Positions 1-6,785 of a stretch of DNA of 20,043 nt are shown piece by piece. Each line of letters starts with the position of its first letter. Within the stretch, counting starts at the first letter, position 1. The position numbers and the translations under genes are program-made. The stretch is from the NCBI GenBank assembly GCA_016188575.1, contig JACPHN010000242.1, positions 1-20,043 on the forward strand. The letters are read 5' to 3'. The notes below the pieces were generated by a model. That model was not told the DNA's origin, made no database searches, and saw only the letters and a program-made list of their open reading frames with translations. The DNA comes from Candidatus Schekmanbacteria bacterium (GTDB lineage: Bacteria; CSSED10-310; JACPHN01).

Positions 1-175
1 CGCCCAGCCCCCGACCGGATCGGTCACCCACGGCAACTGGTCGAGGCCGCCGCTCTCGAAGCTCTCATCCACCTGCGCCGCCGCGCCCGTGCCAGCCAGT
101 GCGAGCAGCGCACAGCAGCACGCCGCCACGGCTACGGCGACGATCCGGCCGTACCCCCCCCCCAACCTTTCGCAT
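1..175 (-). CDS. Secreted protein, N-terminal part; frame displaced at a G10 tract
   Basis: The gene runs off the left edge. A strong ribosome site (AAGGAGG, 184-190) sits 8 bases before an ATG at 175, but that frame is arginine-rich and hits TGA at 65-67 after 36 codons. The frame one base over, open from 165 to the edge, encodes a clear Sec signal peptide: a hydrophobic stretch RIVAVAVAACCCALLALAG, a likely cleavage site near GTGAAA/Q, then VDESFESGGLDQLPW. The ATG and the signal peptide would join in one frame if the G tract at 154-163 had nine rather than ten bases. A TTG at 165 gives a poor alternative start with no spaced ribosome site. The FESG...LPW pattern resembles the beginning of secreted lectin-like or choice-of-anchor domains, but too little is present to name a family. 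Export is well supported; function is unknown. Confidence 0.6.
154..163. repeat. Homopolymer G10/C10 tract
   Basis: Ten consecutive C on the plus strand (G on the coding minus strand) lie between the start codon at 175 and the signal peptide of the leftmost gene. Its length decides whether the gene is in frame: nine bases restore frame, ten do not. Such tracts are known substrates of slipped-strand phase variation and are also typical places for sequencing error. Confidence 0.9.
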
Positions 176-183
176 CCCGAGAA

Positions 184-190
184 CCTCCTT
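184..190 (-). promoter_or_regulatory. Ribosome binding site selecting the ATG at 175
   Basis: The minus strand reads AAGGAGG, a near-perfect anti-16S match, 8 bases before ATG 175. It argues that 175, not the in-frame TTG at 165, is the intended start, and so that the frame break at the G10 tract is meaningful. Confidence 0.7.
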
Positions 191-195
191 CTGGC

Positions 196-213
196 TGTGA
201 CCATGCAGTCACG
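196..213. promoter_or_regulatory. Possible operator dyad TGTGA-N8-TCACG
   Basis: TGTGA at 196-200 and TCACG at 209-213 form an imperfect dyad (inner part GTGAC-N6-GTCAC is exact). It lies between the predicted promoter (231-259) and the ribosome site of the leftmost gene, a position suited to repression. The same pattern with the same spacing recurs at 10668-10685. The 8-base spacer differs from the 6-base spacer of the classical CRP site, so no regulator is named. Confidence 0.3.
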
Positions 214-230
214 ACGAGCCGGCATCCTCG

Positions 231-259
231 AGTCTAGCGCGGGCGCCGGCGGGCAGCAA
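231..259 (-). promoter_or_regulatory. Putative sigma70-type promoter of the leftmost gene
   Basis: On the minus strand TTGCTG (254-259) and TAGACT (231-236) are separated by exactly 17 bases. A transcript would start near 224, leaving a leader of about 50 bases before ATG 175. The match to consensus is partial (3/6 and 4/6). Confidence 0.35.
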
Positions 260-379
260 GGCGCCGCGGAGGCCCTTGTCCGCCCGCCCCGACAGCTCTA
301 CCATCAGGGACAACCGGCCGCGGGTGCCGCTTACCGCGGTGCCCGTTCAGAGGCTTCGCCTGGTCACACACCCACAGGG

Positions 380-607
380 GGAGAGGCATTGGCGATGAAA
401 CGGGCGGGGATGAGCGACCTTGACGCGTCGCGTGCGGCAACTTGCGACGCCGCGGAGGCGATCGGCCGGTCTGACCTGGGTCGCCTGGCGCCAGGCGCAG
501 TCACCGATGTGGTTCTGTTGCGGCGCGACCCCATGGACGACGTCGTCATCGCCGTGGCCGGCGTCGCCGCCGTGGTCCGCGACGGTCGGCTAGGTTTCGA
601 GACCTGA
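380..607 (+). pseudogene. C-terminal remnant of an amidohydrolase
   Basis: The last 75 codons before TGA 605-607 read like the end of metal-dependent amidohydrolases of the imidazolonepropionase/prolidase-like group. EALAMKRAGMSDLDASRAAT matches the helix ending in RAAT.NAAE, followed by DLGRLAPGAVTDVVLLRRDP, the family's 'G.l.pG..ADlvvl..dP' strand, and a closing VAAVVRDGRL. The metal-binding histidines and aspartate that come earlier in this family are absent, and no homologous sequence is recognisable upstream: the frame is open back to 89 but reads as low-complexity noise. It is therefore a decayed fragment, about a fifth of a normal 400-residue enzyme. No ribosome site supports the internal ATG at 395. 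The fragment call is firm; the exact subfamily is not. Confidence 0.65.
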
Positions 608-635
608 CGAGGGCGGAGCTACGGAGTGGCAGCGG

Positions 636-664
636 TTGTTCCCCTTCCGGCCCGATGCTACGAT
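636..664 (+). promoter_or_regulatory. Putative promoter of the radical SAM/epimerase pair
   Basis: TTGTTC (636-641) and TACGAT (659-664) are 17 bases apart, giving a start near 671 and a 50-base leader before ATG 721. The -35 match is only partial. Confidence 0.35.
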
Positions 665-720
665 GGTTGTTTGACGGCTGTCTACGACTCCGCTCTCCCG
701 ATCGCCAGGGAAGCTATCCG

Positions 721-2376
721 ATGCTCGACCACCCGCCGCGTCCGCGCGGAATCGCTCTCGTTTTTCCGCCCCTTTGGTACTACACCAGCATTCCGGCGGA
801 CCTCGCCTACACCGGGGCTTTTCTCGAGGCCAAGGGTATCCCGGTATCGTATTGGGATCTGAGCGCAGGGTTTACCCATGCCATGGTGGGCGACCTCCCC
901 GGCTTCGCGGCGCTGCGACGTCGCGAGCACTACCTCGATAGCGCCGAGCACGGGACCGCGACCGCCGACATCGCGGCGCGCATAGGCCTCATCGCTGCGG
1001 CACACCAGATCCGGTACCGATATCGGACGCTTCGGCTCCGCGGCATCGACGACGCCCACCTCGCCTCGTTCTTGCCGGCCGCGCTCGATGCCCGCCGCAA
1101 TCCCGCCTTGCGCTACCTGGAGTCGATGCTGGATCGGATCCTGGCGACCGAGCCTCGCATCATCGCCGTCGCCTGCGTTCACCCCGACCAGATCCCCCAG
1201 GCTCTTGCCGCGGCGGCGCTGCTCCGGCGCAAGGAGCATCGCGGCTGGGTCGTGATGTATGGGTCGCTGGAAGATGTGGTCGCGCCCGATCATTTCCTCG
1301 AGGATCTGGTTGGACTGCCGGCGCACGCGGCCTTCGACCTGTTCGACGGAGTTGTCATCGGCGAGGCGGAGACGGCGCTGGCGGCGCTGTACGACGGCGT
1401 GACCGCCGGCCGCCCGTATGCGACCGTGCCAAATCTCCTCGCACCGGCGGTAGGCCTCTCCGGAATACCCGAGCGCCATACCGAGGACCTGCCGAGCTTT
1501 CCGACGCCGACGTTTTCCGGATTCGCACCCGACATCTACCCGTATCCCGAACCGGTTATCGACCTCAGGCTCAGCCGCGGCTGTCCCTGGGGAAAGTGCG
1601 TCTTCTGCGCGATTCAGGCGCACCATCCGCAGTACCGCGCCCACCGGCCGGAGACCGTGGCGGCGGCGATGTTGAACGCCTGGAACCGCTTTGGGAGCCG
1701 TTTCTTCCGCATCCGTGATGATCTGTTGACGCGCCGGCAGTTCCTCGAGGTCGCCGAGGCGGTCTCGCGACTGCCCTTCTCGCCACGATGGTCGGCGCGC
1801 GCCCGATTCGAGGCGTCGCTGACCGCCGACGTGCTGGCGCGGGCCGCCTCCGCCGGACTTGAGGAGCTATGGATGGGCCTGGAGTCAGGATCGGAACGGG
1901 TACGCAGCCTGATGAAGAAGGGCGTCGAAACCAGGATCGTCGAGCGCATCTTGGCGGATGCCGTGCGCCTGGGCATCCGCGTCCGCGCGCTCTGCATGGT
2001 GGGCTTTCCGGGAGAAACAGCCGCGGAAGCGCGGCAAACGCTCGCGTTTTTGGCTGCCCATGCCAGCGAGCTCACCTCGTTCTCGCTGACGCCGTTCATG
2101 CTCATGACGCGAAACGAGATCGCGGCCGCACCCGAGGCCTTCGGCCTGTGCGTCCGCGAGGACGGTCGGCCGCGGCGCTACCGCATGCGATACAAGCTCG
2201 AGGTGACGGGCGCGGAGCTCATGTCGGCGGCGGAGATCGCCGAGGTCTACGAGGAGGCGGCGAAGTCGCTGCTGCCGCCCGCGGAAGACCGCGTGGGTCC
2301 AGATCTGGCGCACGATTGGATACGCGCCTCAGTGCAGGCCCGAGGCTGGGGAAACGGAGGTCGAGACCTTGAGTAG
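721..2376 (+). CDS. B12-binding-domain-like radical SAM protein
   Basis: This 551-residue protein has the layout of the B12-dependent radical SAM class. Residues about 10-240 form an alpha/beta domain opening with GIALVFPPLWYYTSIPADLA and ending with the VVIGEAETAL strand typical of that class. A radical SAM barrel follows from about 280. The cluster cysteines are C288, C293 and C296 in RGCPWGKCVFCAI, a C-x4-C-x2-C spacing one residue wider than the usual CxxxCxxC. Later barrel signatures are present: GLEELWMGLESGSERV (the GxESG motif) and VGFPGET. The cobalamin motif DxHxxG is not evident, so cobalamin binding is unproven. The start was set at 721, where similarity begins; the frame is open to 655 but codes nothing family-like. 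The stop overlaps the start of the epimerase gene by 8 bases, so the two are probably co-translated. The substrate cannot be read from sequence. Confidence 0.85.
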   Translation: MLDHPPRPRGIALVFPPLWYYTSIPADLAYTGAFLEAKGIPVSYWDLSAGFTHAMVGDLPGFAALRRREHYLDSAEHGTATADIAARIGLIAAAHQIRYRYRTLRLRGIDDAHLASFLPAALDARRNPALRYLESMLDRILATEPRIIAVACVHPDQIPQALAAAALLRRKEHRGWVVMYGSLEDVVAPDHFLEDLVGLPAHAAFDLFDGVVIGEAETALAALYDGVTAGRPYATVPNLLAPAVGLSGIPERHTEDLPSFPTPTFSGFAPDIYPYPEPVIDLRLSRGCPWGKCVFCAIQAHHPQYRAHRPETVAAAMLNAWNRFGSRFFRIRDDLLTRRQFLEVAEAVSRLPFSPRWSARARFEASLTADVLARAASAGLEELWMGLESGSERVRSLMKKGVETRIVERILADAVRLGIRVRALCMVGFPGETAAEARQTLAFLAAHASELTSFSLTPFMLMTRNEIAAAPEAFGLCVREDGRPRRYRMRYKLEVTGAELMSAAEIAEVYEEAAKSLLPPAEDRVGPDLAHDWIRASVQARGWGNGGRDLE

Positions 2377-3355
2377 GGTGTTCGTGACGGGCGGCACCGG
2401 CTTCATTGGGCGGCGCTTGGTCGCGGCCCTGACGGAGTGTGGGCATGCGGTGACCGTGCTGACTCGCGGGCGCGACGGTGCGGGCGTGGGGCTGCCGGCG
2501 GGAGCGTCTACGATCCCGGGATCCCTGTTGGAGCCTGGCGACTGGACACGCGCCGCGCAGTCTGCCGAGATTGTCTTCCATCTCGCCCAACCGCAGACAT
2601 TCGGCGGCAAGATTACGCGTGAGCGCGCGCTCGCGTACCGGCGAGAGCGCCTCATCATGGACCGGAACTTGCTCGCCCCACTGTCGCCTCGGGCAGTGCA
2701 GCGCATCGTGTACGTGGGCGGGACGAGCTATTACGGCGACCTGGGACGTCGCCTCGCGGACGAGTCGGCCATTCCGAGGCCGCGCGGCTGGGGCCCCTTC
2801 ATCGCCCCGGCCATCACCGAGATCCGCCAGCACCTCGACCGCGGACTGCCTATCGTAACCACGTTTCCCGGGTATGTCTACGGTTTTGGGTCATGGTTTC
2901 GCCAGTATGTGCTCGCCCCGCTGCGCCGGCAGCGCCCGCTCTTCGTATTGCGCGGCCGGAGCCGGATGTGCTCGCCGGTGCACGTATGCGACTGCGCTCG
3001 GGCGCTGAGTTTCCTGATGGAGAAGGGCGAGGTGGGCGAGCGATACTTCCTGGTGGACGATCGGCCGGTGCCCACTGCCGAGATTTATCGGCTTGCCGCG
3101 GAGTGCCTCGGGATGCCGCTGCACTTGCGACGCCTGCCGGTTCCGATCGCGCTCGCGGTCATCGGGCGGCTCAGCGTTAGCGCCATGCGAAGTGACGCAG
3201 TGCTGTCCAATCTCCGCCTCCGACAGCTCGGCTTCGTTCCCGCGTTCCCGAGCGTCTATTCGGGCATCCCGGCCGTCATAGCCGAGGCTCGAACGCACTG
3301 GGCCGCGACACGGCGGGAATCGGAAGGCCGCGGCGTCTCGTCGCTCTCGCGCTAG
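2369..3355 (+). CDS. NAD(P)-dependent epimerase/dehydratase-like protein
   Basis: This 328-residue extended short-chain dehydrogenase/reductase family protein starts with FVTGGTGFIGRRL, the Rossmann glycine motif G8-x2-G11-x2-G14. The mid-chain GTSYYG (about 118-123) corresponds to the active-site serine/threonine strand. Where the catalytic YxxxK is expected, the sequence reads PFIAPAITE (143-151), with Phe144 and Ala148 in place of Tyr and Lys. PGYVYGFGSW and PVHVCDCARAL match later family strands. The protein may bind a dinucleotide without normal catalysis, or use other residues. The TTG start at 2369 has GGAGG 8 bases upstream and overlaps the preceding gene by 8 bases, indicating translational coupling. 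Its stop codon shares CTAG (3352-3355) with the stop of the convergent M23 gene. Confidence 0.8.
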   Translation: MSRVFVTGGTGFIGRRLVAALTECGHAVTVLTRGRDGAGVGLPAGASTIPGSLLEPGDWTRAAQSAEIVFHLAQPQTFGGKITRERALAYRRERLIMDRNLLAPLSPRAVQRIVYVGGTSYYGDLGRRLADESAIPRPRGWGPFIAPAITEIRQHLDRGLPIVTTFPGYVYGFGSWFRQYVLAPLRRQRPLFVLRGRSRMCSPVHVCDCARALSFLMEKGEVGERYFLVDDRPVPTAEIYRLAAECLGMPLHLRRLPVPIALAVIGRLSVSAMRSDAVLSNLRLRQLGFVPAFPSVYSGIPAVIAEARTHWAATRRESEGRGVSSLSR

Positions 3356-4281
3356 CCGTTGCCGTCCAGGATGAAGATGCTGGGGTCGATGGGAATTCCT
3401 TCGAGCAGCACTTCGTAATGCAGGTGCGGGCCCGTGGAGCGCCCGGTATTGCCCAGGAGGCCGAGCTCCTGGCCCCGTTGCACGGGGTCGCCGGCGCTGA
3501 CCGAGATTCTCGCCAAATGCGCGTAGCGGGTGACAAAGCCAAAACCGTGGTCAATTGCCACCATGTTGCCGAAGCCCCCGTCGAAACCCGCAAAAACCAC
3601 CACTCCCTCTCCGGTAGCGGCAACGGGAACGCGCTCCGAGCTCGCGATGTCCAGCCCCTTGTGCATGCGGATGGACCCGGTGATGGGGTCGCGGCGGCGT
3701 GAGAAACCGGATGAGATGTAGCCTCCGGTAACCGGGCGAATGGACGGAATCGATTCCAGGAGCAAGGTGCGCTCGCGCAGCAGGTCCTGTAGGCCGCGGT
3801 GCACGCCGATCTCACCTTCGAGCTCGTGGTCGATGGAGCCGAGGTCCGTGGCCAAGGTACCGACTAGCTCGCGCTCCTTGCCGCGAAACACGCGCATCAG
3901 GTCTGATTCCTGCCCTACCACTCCAATGCCGCCGCCGCTTGCACCCGCCGCCGAGCGCTGGCCGTGCAGGCCGAGCATCTGGGTGATCTGGCCTCGCATT
4001 CCGGCAATTTCGTCCAGCTTCATCTGAATCGTGTCAATCTGCCGGACCAGGCCTTGCATCCGCTGCGCCACCTCCTTATCGCGGTCACGCTGGCGCTCGA
4101 GCTCGCGCACTTCACTGCGCACACTTGCATACCCGCCTGCGAGCAGGCAGAAAGCGACCGCCGCGACGACACCACCGATAACCGACGCCCGAATCGCCCA
4201 CCGCGGAAAGCTCAGCAAGCGAGATCGACGTTCCCAGTCCGCGGTGACGATTATCGAATAGTACTCGCCCCCAGCACCCAC
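3352..4281 (-). CDS. Membrane-anchored M23 (LytM-type) peptidase
   Basis: This 309-residue protein is anchored by one transmembrane helix at about 29-52, followed by a coiled coil (about 57-105, rich in E/R/Q/K) and a C-terminal M23 domain. The zinc ligands are visible: H207 and D211 in HKGLD, and H288 in HLHYE, with H286 as the catalytic histidine. The active site is therefore intact and the protein should cut peptidoglycan cross-links in the periplasm, unlike EnvC/NlpD-type activators, which have lost ligands. GTG 4281 was chosen because GGAGG (4287-4291) lies 5 bases upstream. The in-frame TTG at 4305 is possible but has no ribosome site. A promoter with a perfect TTGACA box lies just upstream. 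It neighbours the LppC-like lipoprotein and PBP1A, in keeping with a cell-wall role. Confidence 0.9.
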   Translation of the reverse strand: MGAGGEYYSIIVTADWERRSRLLSFPRWAIRASVIGGVVAAVAFCLLAGGYASVRSEVRELERQRDRDKEVAQRMQGLVRQIDTIQMKLDEIAGMRGQITQMLGLHGQRSAAGASGGGIGVVGQESDLMRVFRGKERELVGTLATDLGSIDHELEGEIGVHRGLQDLLRERTLLLESIPSIRPVTGGYISSGFSRRRDPITGSIRMHKGLDIASSERVPVAATGEGVVVFAGFDGGFGNMVAIDHGFGFVTRYAHLARISVSAGDPVQRGQELGLLGNTGRSTGPHLHYEVLLEGIPIDPSIFILDGNG

Positions 4282-4320
4282 TGTTTCCTCCAACGAGCGA
4301 GACAAAAGTTATTTCTGCAT

Positions 4321-4350
4321 ATGATTAGGCGAAGGGCGGGGAGATGTCAA
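4321..4350 (-). promoter_or_regulatory. Promoter of the M23 peptidase gene
   Basis: On the minus strand a perfect -35 TTGACA (4345-4350) is followed after 18 bases by AATCAT (4321-4326, 4/6 to consensus) inside a locally AT-rich patch (about 4300-4327). Transcription would begin near 4313, upstream of both candidate start codons. Confidence 0.5.
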
Positions 4351-4579
4351 GACTCACGCACTGGCCCGAATCCACCACGCGTTCGGCGTCGACGCGAAAG
4401 CGCCCCCCTCCGTCCCTCGCCGCCTGCGAGAGGAGGGAGGGAAGCGGAGTCTCCGTGATGCGCTTTCCGGTCAGCTTGCAGTCAAACAGGCGTGGATTGA
4501 GGGGTAGGGCTTCATTGTCGCGGGCCGCGGATCGTGATATGAATGCTCGGCAAAAAACGCGACTTGGTTCGCGGCCCAT
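4325..4579 (-). CDS. Possible small hypothetical protein
   Basis: This 84-codon frame begins at ATG 4579 and ends at TAA 4325-4327. Its second half reads like ordinary protein (KLTGKRITETPLPSLL, then GRFRVDAERVVDSGQCVSL). The first half is arginine-rich and less convincing, and there is no clear ribosome site. It would stand 43 bases before the M23 start, which could make it co-directional with that gene, but the M23 promoter lies within its last codons. I do not recognise a family. It may be a genuine small gene, the tail of a decayed one, or chance. Confidence 0.3.
   Translation of the reverse strand: MGREPSRVFCRAFISRSAARDNEALPLNPRLFDCKLTGKRITETPLPSLLSQAARDGGGRFRVDAERVVDSGQCVSLDISPPFA
4515..4543 (+). 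promoter_or_regulatory. Putative promoter of the LppC-like lipoprotein gene
   Basis: TTGTCG (4515-4520) and TATGAA (4538-4543) are spaced by 17 bases in one of the few AT-containing spots upstream of the lipoprotein gene, placing the transcript start near 4550. Confidence 0.35.
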
Positions 4580-4600
4580 GTCCACGGACAGCCTCAACCC

Positions 4601-6727
4601 ATGCCGGAGAGACGACGGTTGCAGTACCTCGATAGGGCGAAACGATGCGATAGAGTATCCGCGAGGATGGCCGTTCTCGTGGCTGGCGCGCTCCTCTTCG
4701 CGGCGGGATGCCAGGCGAAGATCATTGTCCCCACCTCTCCGGTCGCCAAGGCCAAACGGCTCGTCGCCGACAGGCGCGGGGCGGAGGCCATCACGCTGAT
4801 CCAGGAGCATCTGGCTACCCATCCGGGCGACGAGGTCGAGGCGCGGGCGGCGTTGGCGGCGGCCTTCCTCCAAGAAGGAGACATCACCAAAGCGGTCGAC
4901 CAGGTCGACATGGTCGAGCGGACCGCGGGAAACCGCCTCGATCTTGCGGAAATCCTGTTTGCGGCGGGTCAGGCGCTCGTCGCCCAAGCCCCTGCCGACA
5001 ACGGCATTGCGCTGCTGGATCGTTCTGCGCGCATGGGCGAGGCGCTGCGGCGAGCCGGTTCGGCGGGGCCGCCGACCAACCTGGAGTCGGTCCCCTGGAA
5101 AGCGTACCTCTTGCTTTCGGAAACCCTCATCAAGCTCGGACGCGACGAGGAAGCCGCGGCGCACTTGCAGCGCCTGCTGGGCATCAGCACGGACGGAGCG
5201 ATCAATCATCACATCCGCTACCTGCTCGGCTATGCAGAGTATCGCCGCGGCAACCTCGGCGAGGCCGCAGAAAATTTGCGGAAAGCCGCGTACTTCAGCA
5301 AGTCCGCTCCCACCGAGGAGGCCATTCTCGTGGAGACGTTGCTCGGTCAGACGATCTTGCGCGATGGCAAGCCGTTGACCGCGCTGGACCACTTCTTGCG
5401 AGCGCTTCGCCTCGGACCGACCGGCGACAATCGCACGGCGCTTACCGAGCACATCTCGGGGCTCGTTCGCAACGAGCTTTCGGCGGCGGACTTGCAAACG
5501 CTCCTGAGAACGGCCGATGACCCCTGGATTCACCAGCTTGGCGAGCTGGCGCTGGTGGAGGAGCTCGAGCGCCGCGAGCGTTACGATGACGCCGAGCAGG
5601 CGGGGAAGCAGCTTCGCGACGCCAGCACCGACGCCGCGTTTCGCGCGGAGATCGAGCGGGTGTTGCAGCGGATCGTCGAGAAGAAGAATGTGGATCCGTG
5701 GAAGATCGGTTTCATCGGCCCGCTCACAGGACCTCTCGGCAAGTGGGGGGAGCAAGTGCTGGCCGGGATCCAGTTGGCATTCGATGAATTCAACCGGTTC
5801 GTGTCCGATCGCAAGGCTGAGCTCGTCGTCGCGGACTCACGCGGGGAGACCAAGCGCGTTCCCGACCTCGTCGCCGGCTTAGTGCGCGACCACCGCGTCA
5901 TCGCGATCCTGGGCCCGGTGTTGAGTCAGAGCGTGCGCGAAGCCGCGCCGATCGCCGCGCAGCTCGCCATTCCCCTGCTGTCACCGAGTGCCGTTGCCAC
6001 CGGGCTGGGCGACACCGGGGAGTATGTCTTCCGCAACACCGTGACCAACAAGCAACAGGCCGATGCGCTCGCCGCGTTCGCCACCCAGACGCTGCGCCTG
6101 CGGGCCTTCGCGATCCTGCACCCCGACACCGCGATGGGGCGAGACCTCGCCGAGCTCTTTCGCCAGGCAGTCGTCGCGGCCGGAGGCGACATTGTTGCCG
6201 ACGAAAGCTACGGGGACGACGAGACGGATTTTCGCGTGCCGCTGCTCGAGATTCGCGGCAGTCGGCCCGACGCCCTCTTCATTCCGGATGCAGCAGAGCG
6301 CGCGGGCCTGATCGCGCCGCAGGTCAGGTTTCACGACATGCGCACCGTCGTGCTCATGGGGCCGAGCGCCTGGAACTCGGAGGAGCTCGTGAAGGTCGGC
6401 GGCGAGTATGTCGAGGGTTGTTTCTTTGTGGACGGTTTCTTCGTGGGCTCGAAGGAGGTGCAGGTGCAGAGCTTCGTGAGGCGCTTTCAGGAAAAGCACT
6501 TCAAGCTGCCGGATCGGCTCGCGGCGCAAGCCTTTGACGCGGCCAAGTTGATTCTGAGCCGCATCGCCGAGGGGCACCGCACGCGCGATGCTTTGCGGCG
6601 GGCGATCCTGGCGACAAAGGATTTTCCGGGGATCTCCGGAGAGACGACCTTTGGAACGTCCGGGGACGCGCAGAAACGCCTCCACGTGCTGTCGGTCGAG
6701 CACGGCCGCCTGGTAGAGCTGCGCTGA
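4601..6727 (+). CDS. LppC/LpoA-like lipoprotein: TPR plus periplasmic binding fold
   Basis: The 708-residue protein has a lipoprotein signal peptide (hydrophobic VLVAGALLF, lipobox AAGC with Cys37). About 300 residues of helical TPR-like repeats follow (about 55-345), then a type 1 periplasmic binding protein domain from about 365, starting WKIGFIGPLTGPLGKWGEQV and containing VLSQSVREAAPIA and PLLSPSA. This order and length match E. coli LpoA (family LppC, 678 residues), the outer-membrane lipoprotein that activates PBP1A. It also resembles branched-chain amino acid binding proteins, but those lack the TPR half. The start is uncertain: ATG 4601, TTG 4619 (GGAGAG 7 bases upstream) or ATG 4667 are in frame, and 4667 would leave no positive charge before the lipobox. 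It converges with the PBP1A gene, which supports a PBP-activator role by context. Confidence 0.8.
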   Translation: MPERRRLQYLDRAKRCDRVSARMAVLVAGALLFAAGCQAKIIVPTSPVAKAKRLVADRRGAEAITLIQEHLATHPGDEVEARAALAAAFLQEGDITKAVDQVDMVERTAGNRLDLAEILFAAGQALVAQAPADNGIALLDRSARMGEALRRAGSAGPPTNLESVPWKAYLLLSETLIKLGRDEEAAAHLQRLLGISTDGAINHHIRYLLGYAEYRRGNLGEAAENLRKAAYFSKSAPTEEAILVETLLGQTILRDGKPLTALDHFLRALRLGPTGDNRTALTEHISGLVRNELSAADLQTLLRTADDPWIHQLGELALVEELERRERYDDAEQAGKQLRDASTDAAFRAEIERVLQRIVEKKNVDPWKIGFIGPLTGPLGKWGEQVLAGIQLAFDEFNRFVSDRKAELVVADSRGETKRVPDLVAGLVRDHRVIAILGPVLSQSVREAAPIAAQLAIPLLSPSAVATGLGDTGEYVFRNTVTNKQQADALAAFATQTLRLRAFAILHPDTAMGRDLAELFRQAVVAAGGDIVADESYGDDETDFRVPLLEIRGSRPDALFIPDAAERAGLIAPQVRFHDMRTVVLMGPSAWNSEELVKVGGEYVEGCFFVDGFFVGSKEVQVQSFVRRFQEKHFKLPDRLAAQAFDAAKLILSRIAEGHRTRDALRRAILATKDFPGISGETTFGTSGDAQKRLHVLSVEHGRLVELR

Positions 6728-6752
6728 CGGGGCTGCTGAGCAGAGGACCCTT

Positions 6753-6772
6753 GGCCGGGTCGCGGACCGGCC
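6753..6772. terminator. Hairpin between convergent lipoprotein and PBP1A genes
   Basis: GGCCGG-G-TC pairs with GACCGGCC across a GCG loop: an 8-bp GC-rich stem with one bulged G in the 58-base gap between two converging genes. It is placed as a bidirectional terminator would be, but no T run follows on either strand, so intrinsic termination is uncertain. Confidence 0.4.
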
Positions 6773-6785
6773 TGGCGCCCTTCCA

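Noticed and set aside
196-213. CRP/FNR binding site
   Set aside because: The half-sites resemble CRP's, but the 8-base spacer does not fit; kept only as an unnamed dyad.
682-1644. Minus-strand frame of 320 codons opposite the radical SAM gene
   Set aside because: Shadow frame in GC-rich DNA; the plus strand holds the cluster cysteines and barrel motifs.
4325-5755. Long minus-strand frame of 476 codons opposite the LppC-like lipoprotein gene
   Set aside because: Most of it is the mirror of the lipoprotein gene, with arginine- and glutamine-rich noise and no domain. Only its last 84 codons lie outside and are listed separately at low confidence.
6733-6743. CTGCT-G-AGCAG palindrome after the lipoprotein gene as a terminator stem
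   Set aside because: The loop would be one base, so it cannot fold as a hairpin; the stem at 6753-6772 is the better candidate.
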